Shown here: positions 28,997 through 38,040 of the stretch, piece after piece
How positions within the stretch are numbered: position 1 is the stretch's first letter
Layout: every line of letters begins with the position of its first letter
NCBI RefSeq assembly: GCF_000021565.1
Contig: NC_012440.1
Coordinates: 500,672-564,671 of the forward strand
DNA: 64,000 nt
Origin: Persephonella marina EX-H1
GTDB lineage: Bacteria; Aquificota; Aquificia; Aquificales; Hydrogenothermaceae
Reading direction: 5' to 3'
Translations under genes and position numbers: made by a program
The notes under the pieces: generated by a model
The model's database searches: none
The model's input: the letters and a program-made list of their open reading frames with translations, nothing else
What the model was told of the DNA's origin: nothing

Positions 28997-30863
28997 AGTA
29001 GTAACCCTGACCGTAATCAATACCCAGACTTTTTACCATCCTGTATATATCTTCATTTTCTACATACTCAGCTATCGTTTTAATATCTGTTTTCTTGCAG
29101 AAGTTGTTTATCGTCTCTGTGACGATATAGGATATTCTGTCTTTATGGATTGATTTTATTATGTTTGCATCTATTTTAAGAAAGTCAACATCAAGTGTTA
29201 TAAGGTATATAAAGTTTGAGTAACCTGAACCAAAGTCATCTATACCTATTTTATAACCGAAAGATTTTAACCTTAAAAGGGCGTTCTGCATCTTTTCGTA
29301 AGATGTGATACTTTCGTTCTCTATTATCTCAAGTATAAGCCTGTCTGAAAGCTTGTCCTGCACAGCAACTTCCTCAAGTAGCTTGATTATAGCGTCTGTA
29401 AACAGGTCTGAAGGTGAGAGGTTTATACTGATCTTCAGGTCTTTATGTTTCTTGAGAATATTTCTGTTGTACTCAATGACAGATTTTGTCAGTCTTGAGT
29501 ACAGGAATGTGTTTTCTATCACAGGAATGAACTTATTTGGATAAATAATATTTCCATCTTCATCAATGAATCTGACAAGGGCCTCAAAATGTGATGTTTT
29601 GTTTGTATGCAGATCAACTATAGGCTGGTAGTGGCAGATAAACCTTTTCTCTTCAAGAAATCTCTGTATCTCACCTATTGTTATATAACCGCTCTGATCA
29701 GCTCTCTTCTCAGAGTATATCTCTATCCTGTTTTTACCATTTGCCTTTGCCTGATAAAGGGCTATATCAGATTTTTTTATCGCATCGTAAATTGAATGGC
29801 TCCTCTCAGTGTATATATTAAGCCCTATTGAGGCTGTGACAGATATCTCCTCACCATTTATATCTATCTTTCTGTTTCTTATATCCCTCAGTAATCTCTC
29901 CGCAGCGTTTATGGATGCTTTTTTATCCTTCCTGCCTGCTTTTATAAGTACAAGAAACTCCTCGCCACCGTATCTGATAACGATATCCTCATCCTTTCTT
30001 ACGCTGCTTTTTATTGTTTCAGCTATCTTTTTCAGAACAAGATCTCCAACATCATGTCCGTATGTATCGTTTATCTTCTTAAAATCGTCAAGATCGATAA
30101 GTGCTACATGGTAAGACGCTGGATTTAGTAGTGATGCCATATCTTCAAGGTAGTTTCTGTTGTAAGTTTTTGTCAGGTTGTCTATGTAAGCTTTTTTTCT
30201 CAGATATATATTTTTGATAGCACCGTAGATGATAATATTTAAGAACACGAAGCTCGTTACAAGTATACCTTCAATAAGTATTTTAGTTGTGTTTATTATC
30301 TCCTTTATCTCTTTTATCGTTTTTGCCGAGTAGTCTATAGCCAGTATGGCTTTAACTTTATTGTTCTGGATTATAGGTTTAAGGTATGTGAATCCTATTA
30401 TATCAATACCGCTCTGCATTATTATTCTAGGCTTACCCGTTTCTAAGACCTCATCCCAGATGTCAGATCTCAGAGGCTCAAATATTTCTCCCGGTATAGC
30501 CTTGTCTTCCCTTGATCCGTCAACAAGATATCTGTAGGTCTTTCCTTTTTTGAAAACTATATAGACATACTTGGTATGTTTTGTTATCAGTATGGCGAGG
30601 AGCTTTTCCGTTTTCTGAAGGAGTTCCCTATTTTTTACAATACTATCAACGAGATCTTCATTTCCTGTAAAGCTAAGTATATGATCAATAACGTTCTCTG
30701 AAAGGTCTTCTATACTTTCAACAGTCAGATTTATCAGTTTTTTCTGAAATGTTTCCTCAAGAGTAGGCATAATGGAGTATATATATCCAAATATTATTAT
30801 AGATACCATAAGAAAACCGATATAAAACTCTTTTGCCTTTAAATTAAAAATATCCTTAATCAT
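28953..30863 (-). CDS. Membrane GGDEF-EAL protein (c-di-GMP cyclase/phosphodiesterase) with periplasmic sensor
   Basis: A 636-residue protein with membrane helices near 13-33 and 195-216 enclosing a periplasmic, Cache-like sensor (GFTYLKPIIQNNKVKAILAIDYS). A GGDEF domain follows, with an intact GGEEF at 299-303; just before it the usual inhibitory RxxD reads KDED. The EAL domain (about 385-632) has FEALVRF, INLSPSDL, IGIDDFGSGYSN, FLKID and YGQGYYFSRP, so both catalytic sites look usable. It starts inside the end of the YfiR-like gene (eight-base overlap), in a receptor-YfiR-like-GGDEF/EAL operon. By analogy with YfiBNR/TpbB systems, the periplasmic neighbour probably controls it. Confidence 0.92.
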   Translation of the reverse strand: MIKDIFNLKAKEFYIGFLMVSIIIFGYIYSIMPTLEETFQKKLINLTVESIEDLSENVIDHILSFTGNEDLVDSIVKNRELLQKTEKLLAILITKHTKYVYIVFKKGKTYRYLVDGSREDKAIPGEIFEPLRSDIWDEVLETGKPRIIMQSGIDIIGFTYLKPIIQNNKVKAILAIDYSAKTIKEIKEIINTTKILIEGILVTSFVFLNIIIYGAIKNIYLRKKAYIDNLTKTYNRNYLEDMASLLNPASYHVALIDLDDFKKINDTYGHDVGDLVLKKIAETIKSSVRKDEDIVIRYGGEEFLVLIKAGRKDKKASINAAERLLRDIRNRKIDINGEEISVTASIGLNIYTERSHSIYDAIKKSDIALYQAKANGKNRIEIYSEKRADQSGYITIGEIQRFLEEKRFICHYQPIVDLHTNKTSHFEALVRFIDEDGNIIYPNKFIPVIENTFLYSRLTKSVIEYNRNILKKHKDLKISINLSPSDLFTDAIIKLLEEVAVQDKLSDRLILEIIENESITSYEKMQNALLRLKSFGYKIGIDDFGSGYSNFIYLITLDVDFLKIDANIIKSIHKDRISYIVTETINNFCKKTDIKTIAEYVENEDIYRMVKSLGIDYGQGYYFSRPVPLEEILKQE

Positions 30864-31314
30864 TTTCCCTGTCAGAGAGTTCTATAATAAACTTTTCGTA
30901 TTCATAAGGAAGGGTTATACCTTTCTCTTCCAGTCTTTCCTTTAAAAAGACTATATGAGGTCTTCCTTTTTTCCAGTAAAAAGCACCTATCGCATCAGGA
31001 TACTCTAAAAGAAGGTAGTAATTTGTTGTCAGAATGATTTTCCCTTTACATGGGATCTTCTTTTTTTCCTTCGCTATGATAATATCAGCGGAGTAACAGG
31101 AGTGAGTTATGAGCAGTCTCCTTCCATATTTTAGAACCTTATCTCTTGGGTATCCGATAAGATAAACTTTTATATAATCTTTACCTACGATATCCGTTGA
31201 TATCTTTTCAAGTATTTTAACTTCAAGCTCCTTTTCCCTTTCAATTCCTATAGAAAAGTTAAATAAAACAAGAAAAAAAACAGGAAGCAGATTAACAACG
31301 TATCTCACAGTCAT
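30856..31314 (-). CDS. Periplasmic YfiR-like protein (probable regulator of the adjacent GGDEF-EAL protein)
   Basis: A 152-residue secreted protein: signal peptide YVVNLLPVFFLVLFNFSIG, two cysteines (HSCYSADIII and IPCKGKII), then TTNYYLLLEYPDAIGAFYWKKGRPHIVFLKERLEEKG. The last part matches the end pattern of YfiR/DUF4154 proteins (a gap-free strand, a turn, then I-x-F-x-hN-h plus a helix). YfiR binds the periplasmic loop of the cyclase YfiN and holds it inactive. The gene lies two bases after the TonB-type receptor and overlaps the GGDEF-EAL gene by eight bases. The similarity is faint; context strengthens it. Confidence 0.6.
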   Translation of the reverse strand: MTVRYVVNLLPVFFLVLFNFSIGIEREKELEVKILEKISTDIVGKDYIKVYLIGYPRDKVLKYGRRLLITHSCYSADIIIAKEKKKIPCKGKIILTTNYYLLLEYPDAIGAFYWKKGRPHIVFLKERLEEKGITLPYEYEKFIIELSDREND

Positions 31315-31316
31315 AA

Positions 31317-33230
31317 CTAATAGCTAACCTCTAAACTTATAAAATATTTTCTATCAAGACTGTCGTAACTGCCTTCATTTCCTATAACAGGGATCACAGG
31401 AATTTTTGCTCCTCTGTTCAGAATATTAATTCCTTTTATTTTAAGAGAAAAATTTTCATTTATTAAGTATGAAATACCTGCATTAAGGTTGTAACTGTCA
31501 GGAATATCTACTGAAGAAACCTTAAATCCTTTTTTATAGACAAGTTCACTGTAAAAATTAATCTTATCTTTTTCACCTGTTATCCTGAAGTATCCTGTTT
31601 CTTCAGAGAGGAGAGATGGTTCAATGGTTGAGAATGTTTTAGAGTACCCTATGGACAGGTTCAGGTTGTTGTTCTGTCTGTAATTGTACTCTAAAGCAAC
31701 AAGGGAGTACTCATAATCCTTTCCATTTACAAGGTATCCTTTTTTGTAATCCGGAATAACTGGATCTTCAACCTTCTCATAACCTGCAAATACTGATAGT
31801 TTGTTTCCATCCTTTTTATACACTAACTCTATAAGTGCTGACTTTGTTCTTGACTGTTTGAGATCCTCCTTTGAAAGCTCAAAATCTAAAAATGTTGGGG
31901 GAAAGTATGATCTTCCTATATAAGTTTTAACCATATACCTATCAGATAGAAATGATATGAATCCTAACTTCGCCATATAATCTGAGATATCTTTCTTATT
32001 TTTCCTGAAGTATTTATCAGCTCTCAGACTGAATATTACAAGATTTTTATCAGTTATATTGTACTGATCCTCAAGTATTAATGATGTTAACGTTTCCCTG
32101 TCAAAATCTATAAATCTGATATTCTCTTTATAAACTGTTAATGTTTTATAACTTCTGTCGTCAACGTTGTAATGTTTATCCTTAACTGTAAATCCTGTTA
32201 AGAGTAGGTTGTCTTTGGTTTTGAACTCCTTCGTTACGTTTAGAGTGTACTTGTAGAGTTTTACATTTTCATCATACTCCACAGGTATCGTTGTAGGATC
32301 TTTTATATCTATTACTCTTGGTATGAGGATCCCTTCCCTGTTTTTTTCATAGTACTTTCTGTGTTGACCATCAAGTGTGAGATTTACCTTTAAAGATCTG
32401 TCATTTAAGAAGTAATGTGTCAGTGAGATGTAATACTCAAGTGATTTTGTTTTCCCTTCCTCAGGTGCAGCATCAAGGGAAAGACCCTGAAATATATTCC
32501 TTGTAATTCTTGCAAAACTAAACTCTATAAATGTTTTATAGTAGTTAAAACCGAAATATGCAAAATTTTTCCACAGATTTCTGTAAATAGGCTGGCCGTT
32601 TATAAACTGGTTCTCATAGTTCAGATATCCTTTGTTTACCATAACGAGGTAGGATATCTGAGATTTTATCTCCCTCGCATCGATAAATGTATTGTCATAA
32701 TCCATCTTGTTTGATACGGTTCCCCTGAATGTTGTTGCGTTCTCCCTTTCCGGTTTTTTTGTGTAAAGTTTGATAATAACCGATGCAGGTTCATCCCCTA
32801 ACCTTATTGCTCCAGATGCATAATAAACCTCAACATGGTCTATATGATCCAATGGATAGTTATCGTAAGTGAGAAAAGGGCTGCCGGTATGAACAGAGCT
32901 AACCTCATGGTCGTTTATGTAAAGCCTTACGAATGTACTCACACCTGTTGATGTTCCCTGAAAGGAGAAGTTCTCAACGCCAAATCTGTTTGGAACTACC
33001 CATCCAACCTTTAGATACTGAAGGAGATCGGCGAGTGTGAATGCCTGCATTCTCTCTATATCTTCCCTGGTAAATACAAGAACGTGTCCTAAGCTTTCTA
33101 TTCTTGTTTTCTGAGCATAATCCGAGGCCTGTTTATACTCTTTTAGGAGCTCAGTTAATGTCTGCTGTGAAAAAGCCCCCTCCACCATTAATATAATGCT
33201 GAGCAGAAACGTTGTAATACTTTTTTTCAT
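31317..33230 (-). CDS. TonB-dependent receptor-like outer-membrane protein
   Basis: A 637-residue protein with a signal peptide (SITTFLLSIILMVEGAFS), then a plug domain (FTREDIERMQAFTLADLLQYL, VRLYINDHEV, YPLDHIDHVEVYYASGAIRLG) and a long series of amphipathic strands ending with an aromatic residue (FISLEVSY), as needed for outer-membrane insertion. I cannot see a clear TonB box. The ligand is unknown. It overlaps kdsB by four bases and is followed at once by the YfiR-like gene, so it is likely to act with the downstream c-di-GMP protein as an outer-membrane sensor, or to import what that system responds to. Confidence 0.8.
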   Translation of the reverse strand: MKKSITTFLLSIILMVEGAFSQQTLTELLKEYKQASDYAQKTRIESLGHVLVFTREDIERMQAFTLADLLQYLKVGWVVPNRFGVENFSFQGTSTGVSTFVRLYINDHEVSSVHTGSPFLTYDNYPLDHIDHVEVYYASGAIRLGDEPASVIIKLYTKKPERENATTFRGTVSNKMDYDNTFIDAREIKSQISYLVMVNKGYLNYENQFINGQPIYRNLWKNFAYFGFNYYKTFIEFSFARITRNIFQGLSLDAAPEEGKTKSLEYYISLTHYFLNDRSLKVNLTLDGQHRKYYEKNREGILIPRVIDIKDPTTIPVEYDENVKLYKYTLNVTKEFKTKDNLLLTGFTVKDKHYNVDDRSYKTLTVYKENIRFIDFDRETLTSLILEDQYNITDKNLVIFSLRADKYFRKNKKDISDYMAKLGFISFLSDRYMVKTYIGRSYFPPTFLDFELSKEDLKQSRTKSALIELVYKKDGNKLSVFAGYEKVEDPVIPDYKKGYLVNGKDYEYSLVALEYNYRQNNNLNLSIGYSKTFSTIEPSLLSEETGYFRITGEKDKINFYSELVYKKGFKVSSVDIPDSYNLNAGISYLINENFSLKIKGINILNRGAKIPVIPVIGNEGSYDSLDRKYFISLEVSY

Positions 33231-33982
33231 CCCTTATTTTCCTGTTCTTCCACTATTTTGCAAAAATACTTAAAATCCTCCTCTGTATCTATTCCAACTG
33301 TATCTTTTTTTGCCGTTATTACTTTTATCCTGTAGCCGTTGTACAGTAGTCGGAGCTGTTCTAATTTTTCTATCTGCTCGATAGGGGATTCTTCCATACT
33401 GTAGGCAAATTCCATCAGAACATCCCATTTATACCCATATATCCCTATATGTTTTAATATAATGTTTTTATATGTTCTGGCCATCTGACTGAAATCCGCA
33501 TCTCTGCAGTATGGAATGGGGCTTCTTGAGAAGTAAAGGGCGTAATTATCTTTGTCTGTAACAACCTTAACTATATTAGGGTTCAGGTAATCACCTTCAT
33601 CTTTTAAGGGAAATGATAAGGTTGAAACATCCGATCTGTCTAAAGATCTTATAAGTCTGTCTATATCATCAGGATCAATTAATGGTTCATCACCCTGAAC
33701 ATTCACAACTCTTTCTGTTTTTAAGTTCCGGGCAACAAAAGCTACACGGTCAGTTCCGCTTTTAAGGTCTGAAGGGGTTAAAACAACATCTATATCTTTA
33801 CTCTCCTTAAAAACTTCCATTATCTGTTCGCTGTCTGTTGCTACTATTACCTTCTCGGCGCTTTTCACTCTCAGGCAGTTTTCCGCTGTCCATTTTATTA
33901 TCGGCTTTCCACCGGCCTTCAGAAGCAGTTTATTCTTAAGTCTTGTTGATCCTAATCTTGCAGGGATTATAATTACTGCCAA
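33227..33982 (-). CDS. kdsB: 3-deoxy-manno-octulosonate cytidylyltransferase (CMP-KDO synthetase)
   Basis: KdsB activates KDO with CTP for lipopolysaccharide synthesis. The 251-residue protein has IIPARLGSTRLKNKLLL at the N-terminus, VATDSEQI, SGTDRVA and VNVQGDEPLI, the conserved nucleotide and Mg2+ sites, and HIGIYGYKWDVLMEF near 175. The start is TTG at 33982, after AGGAGGT with a four-base spacer. Its presence is direct evidence for an LPS-type outer membrane. It overlaps the receptor gene by four bases. Confidence 0.94.
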   Translation of the reverse strand: MAVIIIPARLGSTRLKNKLLLKAGGKPIIKWTAENCLRVKSAEKVIVATDSEQIMEVFKESKDIDVVLTPSDLKSGTDRVAFVARNLKTERVVNVQGDEPLIDPDDIDRLIRSLDRSDVSTLSFPLKDEGDYLNPNIVKVVTDKDNYALYFSRSPIPYCRDADFSQMARTYKNIILKHIGIYGYKWDVLMEFAYSMEESPIEQIEKLEQLRLLYNGYRIKVITAKKDTVGIDTEEDFKYFCKIVEEQENKG

Positions 33983-34025
33983 CTTGACCTCCTGAGTATC
34001 TTTTCGTAATAAGGGGGAAAAGATT

Positions 34026-35024
34026 TTACTTTATGAATATGCCGTTTGAAAAGGCTACAGGTCTGAAACCCAGGAAGATATTAAAAGGTAGTTTAAAACT
34101 GTAACTGAACACTATTATGTTGTAGTACCCTGGATTCTCAGGTTTTATATACACATTTCCAGGTGGAAAGTAACCTATCACCTTTCCGTTTTTATAAACA
34201 GCTGTTATAAATTTTCCAGGCTTTGTACTTATATATATCTCAGGATTAAGATGTATATCTATAAGATCTCCAACTGTAAAGAATCCTTCATCAGTTCTAA
34301 CATATATCTCAAGCCCAGGGTCATGGTAAAGAGTTGTTATAACTTTTCCACTATCCATACTCAGATAGAGATCAAGCTTTGCAGAGTATAGCTGATCAAT
34401 CAGTCTCTCTTCAAGGAAAACATCATTTTTAACAAGCATTATCTGATGTTTAAGATCGGGAAATGTGGTATCAATGGTTCTTATACTGATTTTCCCATGA
34501 ACGCCGCCTACAAAGCATTTATCCTTTTCTGGATTGAAGTTCTTAAAGAAGATATCCTCAGAGTATAGCTTCCATATGTTGTTGTAAGCTATATCCTTGT
34601 TGAATGGATACCAGAGGAGAAATTTTATGTATGTGATAAAGTTTAGAGGTGTGATCTTAAGATTTTCAGGGTTGAGAATCTCTTTACATTCCTCAAGTTT
34701 TTTATCAAATATGTAGTATCTTCCATACTTTCCCTCAAATATACTCTCTTTTTTATCTGTCAGAAAAACATAGTTAATTCCTGTATTTTCAAGAGAGTTA
34801 AGTATATCCTTCTCTGTGATCAGAGAACTTCCAGATCGGTATGTTTTCAGTCCATAAACGATCTCGTATTTGAAATATGGATTTTTGAATGATCTGTCTG
34901 ATACAGGTGAGATGGTTATCTTTTTTACAGGAATAAAGTTGTCTATACTGAATAGCGTGACGGTTAAAAATATAAAAATAAATAAAAATCTACCTTTAAA
35001 TCCTGATCTATTTCTCCCATTCAC
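34026..35024 (-). CDS. Exported or membrane-anchored protein resembling a degenerate PHP phosphoesterase
   Basis: I do not recognise a named gene. The 332-residue protein has basic residues and one N-terminal hydrophobic helix (FLFIFIFLTVTLFSI). The following segment, FKYEIVYGLKTYRSGSSLITEKDILNSLENTGINYVFLTDK, has the rhythm of the PHP-domain start (H-x-H-x3-SDG-x-ShEEhhexAxxxGhxhhxhTDH), but the metal-binding histidines are replaced by Tyr and Lys. A GGVHGKI segment and a beta-rich C-terminal half (STKPGKFITAVYKNGKVIGYF) follow. It is probably not an active phosphoesterase. It lies between kdsB and the thiG terminator; the terminator stem ends only 16 bases before this start codon. Confidence 0.5.
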   Translation of the reverse strand: MNGRNRSGFKGRFLFIFIFLTVTLFSIDNFIPVKKITISPVSDRSFKNPYFKYEIVYGLKTYRSGSSLITEKDILNSLENTGINYVFLTDKKESIFEGKYGRYYIFDKKLEECKEILNPENLKITPLNFITYIKFLLWYPFNKDIAYNNIWKLYSEDIFFKNFNPEKDKCFVGGVHGKISIRTIDTTFPDLKHQIMLVKNDVFLEERLIDQLYSAKLDLYLSMDSGKVITTLYHDPGLEIYVRTDEGFFTVGDLIDIHLNPEIYISTKPGKFITAVYKNGKVIGYFPPGNVYIKPENPGYYNIIVFSYSFKLPFNIFLGFRPVAFSNGIFIK

Positions 35025-35034
35025 ATCTCACCCT

Positions 35035-35057
35035 GAAAAAAGGGGCAAAAGCCCCTT
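35035..35057 (-). terminator. Rho-independent terminator after thiG
   Basis: On the minus strand AAGGGGC pairs with GCCCCTT around a four-base loop and runs into a row of T. It starts about nine bases after the thiG stop and lies directly ahead of the next minus-strand gene (start 35024). Confidence 0.8.
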
Positions 35058-35065
35058 ATCTATAT

Positions 35066-35866
35066 TTATCTTCCTATCATTCCTTCTATTGGTGAAGAGG
35101 CAGAAGCATACATCTTCTTAGGGATTCTTCCTGCGAGATATGCAAGTCTACCAGCTTTTACAGCATACTTCATAGCCACAGCCATCTTTATAGGATCCTT
35201 CGCCTGTGCGATGGCTGTGTTCATAAGAACACCGTCAACTCCAAGTTCCATAACTATAGCTGCATCCGATGCTGTTCCTATACCGGCATCAACAATAACA
35301 GGAACATTTACAGCTTCCTTTATAAATATTATGTTGTATGGATTTTGAAGCCCAAGACCTGATCCTATAGGTGCAGCGAGGGGCATTACAGCAGCACATC
35401 CAATATCCTCAAACTTTTTAGCCATAATCGGATCGTCAGTAATATAAGGAAGAACTGTAAACCCTTCTTTAACGAGTATTTCTGCCGCCTTCAGTGTCTC
35501 AACCATATCAGGATATAATGTTTTCTGGTCTCCTATAACCTCAAGTTTTACAAATCCATGACCAAGAGCTTCCCTCGCCAGTTTAGCTGTAAGAACAGCC
35601 TCCTCAGCTGTGTAACATCCAGCTGTATTTGGAAGTATCATAACCTTTGATGTATCAATATAATCTAAAAGATTAGGCTTGTCAGGATCTGTTATATTCA
35701 CTCTTCTCACGGCAACCGTTATTATCTCTGCCCCTGATGCCTCAGTTGCCTTCGCTGTCTCCTCAAAATCTTTGTACTTTCCTGAGCCTACAATAAGTCT
35801 TGAGGTAAACTCCCTGTCACCTATAACAAGTTTATCATCTTTAAAAAACTGCTCTTCGTTAAACAT
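35066..35866 (-). CDS. thiG: Thiazole synthase
   Basis: ThiG builds the thiazole ring of thiamine from deoxyxylulose phosphate, dehydroglycine and ThiS thiocarboxylate. The sequence [18 protein letters not shown], the Schiff-base lysine in [53 protein letters not shown] and [18 protein letters not shown] is unmistakable. The start is ATG 35866, six bases after AGGAGG; the longer TTG frame starts inside this spacer. No other thi gene is adjacent. Confidence 0.95.
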
Positions 35867-35893
35867 TAACAACCTCCTTTATTTATAATTAAA

Positions 35894-37300
35894 CTAATTA
35901 ATATATATTTTTTCACCAAATTCAACAATATGTGATCTTATCTTAAGCTCCTGATTTATATTCTCTCTGAATATCTCAAGAACCTCAGGTTCACCATGTA
36001 TCAGAAATATATTTTTTCTGTTTTTAAAGTTTTTCAGCCACTCAATAAGGACAGGTTTATCAGCATGGGATGAAAAGCCGTTTATAGTGTATATTCTTGC
36101 CTTAACAGCTATCTCCTCCCCGTATATCTTTACTTTTTCTGCACCATCTATAATTCTTCTTCCAAGTGTTCCCTTTGCCTGATATCCAACGAATATCACA
36201 CTGCTCTCAGGTCTCCAGAGGTTGTGTTTGAGATGGTGTTTTATCCTTCCGCCTGTACACATCCCGCTTCCTGCAAGGATTATAGCACCGTTATCAATAC
36301 TGTTTATCATCTTTGATTCCTCAACAGTCTGTGTGAAATGAACATACGGGAATATAAATGGGTTTTCTCCTTTTCTTATCATATCTTTAAGATCGGAGTT
36401 GAAGTACTCCGGAAACTGGAGGAATATCTTTGTTGCAGATATGGCAAGGGGACTGTCGAGGAAGATCTTGCATTTAGGGAGTCTGCCCTGGTCATACATC
36501 ATCCTCAAAACAAAAAGTATCTCCTGAGATCTTTCAAGGGCAAATGTGGGAATAACAATGTTTCCACCATCCTCAAAACTTTCAACTATAGCCTTCTCAA
36601 ACTCATCAATACTTTCTTCAAGAGATCTGTGTTTTCTGTTTCCATAGGTTGACTCAACGAATATGTACTCACCTCTGTCTGAGAATGTTAAAGGATCTAT
36701 GATAAGCCTTTCCTTAAGTCCAAGATCTCCTGAAAATATCAGTGTTTTCACCCCTGAGACAGTATCGATATCTATCTGAACGTAAGCTGAACCGAGTATA
36801 TGTCCTGCATTTTTAAATCTTATTCTTATGCTCTCAGTAAGTTTTAAAGGCTGGTCGTACTCAAGCTGTATCCTGAAATGCTCCATAGCCTCATAAACAT
36901 CATCTTCATCAAAAAGTGGAGGTTTTACCTTCTCAGGTTCGCCCCTTCTCAACGCCTTCCTGTACTCAACCCTGTACTCCTCTTCCATAACCTTGGCAGC
37001 ATCAAGTAACATGATCCTTGATATTATCCTTGTTGGTTTTGTTGAGATTATCTTTCCTCTGAAGCCGTTTTTAACAAGAAGAGGTATCCTACCTATATGA
37101 TCAAGATGGGCATGGGTAACTATCAGGTAGTCTATATCCTTTGGGTCAAAGAGGAAAGGATCGTAGTTTCTTTCCTCATCAATCCCCTGAAAAAGACCAC
37201 AGTCAACAAGTATCTTTAATTTTCCTGCTGTTATGAGATGACATGAGCCTGTTACCGTTTTGGCCGCACCAAACGACTGGACGGTTATCTTTTCTATCAT
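35894..37300 (-). CDS. Beta-CASP metallo-beta-lactamase-fold RNase
   Basis: A 468-residue nuclease of the CPSF/Ysh1-like family. It has the metal-binding HAHLDHIGRIPLL near residue 60, the strand GHILGSAYVQ, SGDLG, the beta-CASP insert with FVESTYGNR, FALERSQEILFVL and GSGMCTGGRIKHHLK, and the terminal SSHADKP and FLIHGEP histidines. Such proteins cut or trim RNA; the physiological substrate here is unknown. It begins after AGAGG and sits ten bases downstream of the safE-like gene. Confidence 0.88.
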   Translation of the reverse strand: MIEKITVQSFGAAKTVTGSCHLITAGKLKILVDCGLFQGIDEERNYDPFLFDPKDIDYLIVTHAHLDHIGRIPLLVKNGFRGKIISTKPTRIISRIMLLDAAKVMEEEYRVEYRKALRRGEPEKVKPPLFDEDDVYEAMEHFRIQLEYDQPLKLTESIRIRFKNAGHILGSAYVQIDIDTVSGVKTLIFSGDLGLKERLIIDPLTFSDRGEYIFVESTYGNRKHRSLEESIDEFEKAIVESFEDGGNIVIPTFALERSQEILFVLRMMYDQGRLPKCKIFLDSPLAISATKIFLQFPEYFNSDLKDMIRKGENPFIFPYVHFTQTVEESKMINSIDNGAIILAGSGMCTGGRIKHHLKHNLWRPESSVIFVGYQAKGTLGRRIIDGAEKVKIYGEEIAVKARIYTINGFSSHADKPVLIEWLKNFKNRKNIFLIHGEPEVLEIFRENINQELKIRSHIVEFGEKIYIN

Positions 37301-37310
37301 TTTAAACCTC

Positions 37311-37946
37311 TTAATGGTGGTGTCCTATACCAAAAGCTCTTAGTATGATCCATATACCAAGTATGATTATAATAAATCCTGCAAAAGATGATACCTTTTT
37401 CCTCAATCTTGGTGAGAGTATCTGGAATAACTTGCTGGCAAAAAGCATGGCAGGTATTGTTCCAAGTCCGAAGAATAACATAACCGTTGCACCTTTTAAA
37501 GGATCCCTTTCAAAAACAGCCTGCATCAAAAATGCATAAACAAGTGGACAGGGTAGAAAGCCGTTAAACATACCAAGGAAAAAAGGATTTTTCCTGAACT
37601 TTGAGAGTATCTCAGCAACAGTTGTAAATATAAGATCAAGACCTATAACACCTTTTTCCTTTATGCTTCCTGCCACCTGAAGGCCAAAAAATATCATCAT
37701 AACCCCAAGAAAAATTGATAAACCTTTCTGGAAGTACTGGAACTGCATAGAGTGGAAAAACATCCCGAGATAGCCTGCTATAAATCCTAAAAATGAGTAG
37801 GTAAACAGTCTTCCTGCGGAGTACAGTATATTCCCAATCAGCCATGATCTGTGTATTATAAGAGGTGGTATAAATCCACACATACCGACACAGTGGTAGG
37901 AGCCTAAAAAACCGGCAAGGGATATGAGCAAGTATTTTAAGATCAA
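37311..37946 (-). CDS. SafE/UreH-type membrane protein (COG2836 family)
   Basis: A 211-residue protein with about six membrane helices. It opens LISLAGFLGSYHCVGMCGFI, the signature of the sulfite exporter TauE/SafE-UreH group (compare G-x-x-x-S-x-HCxGMCG), with FNGFLPCPLVYAFLMQA repeating the motif in the second half. Relatives transport metal ions or sulfur compounds or aid haem protein assembly; the substrate cannot be read from sequence. It ends GIGHHH, a possible metal-binding tail. The start is TTG at 37946. A strong palindrome lies in the spacer toward fmt. Confidence 0.75.
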   Translation of the reverse strand: MILKYLLISLAGFLGSYHCVGMCGFIPPLIIHRSWLIGNILYSAGRLFTYSFLGFIAGYLGMFFHSMQFQYFQKGLSIFLGVMMIFFGLQVAGSIKEKGVIGLDLIFTTVAEILSKFRKNPFFLGMFNGFLPCPLVYAFLMQAVFERDPLKGATVMLFFGLGTIPAMLFASKLFQILSPRLRKKVSSFAGFIIIILGIWIILRAFGIGHHH

Positions 37947-37963
37947 CCTTCTTTTCCTGATTT

Positions 37964-37984
37964 TTATTTTAACAGTTAAAATAA
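37964..37984. promoter_or_regulatory. Near-ideal inverted repeat between safE-like gene and fmt
   Basis: TTATTTTAAC and GTTAAAATAA are perfect ten-base arms around a single A, a 21-base palindrome, in the spacer between divergently transcribed genes. Being between two 5' ends it is not a terminator; it is a candidate operator. It starts 18 bases from the safE-like start codon. Confidence 0.45.
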
Positions 37985-38040
37985 TTATATTCTAAAAGAT
38001 GATTTTATGTTAAAAATATATGTAAAAAGCGGAGGGAATA

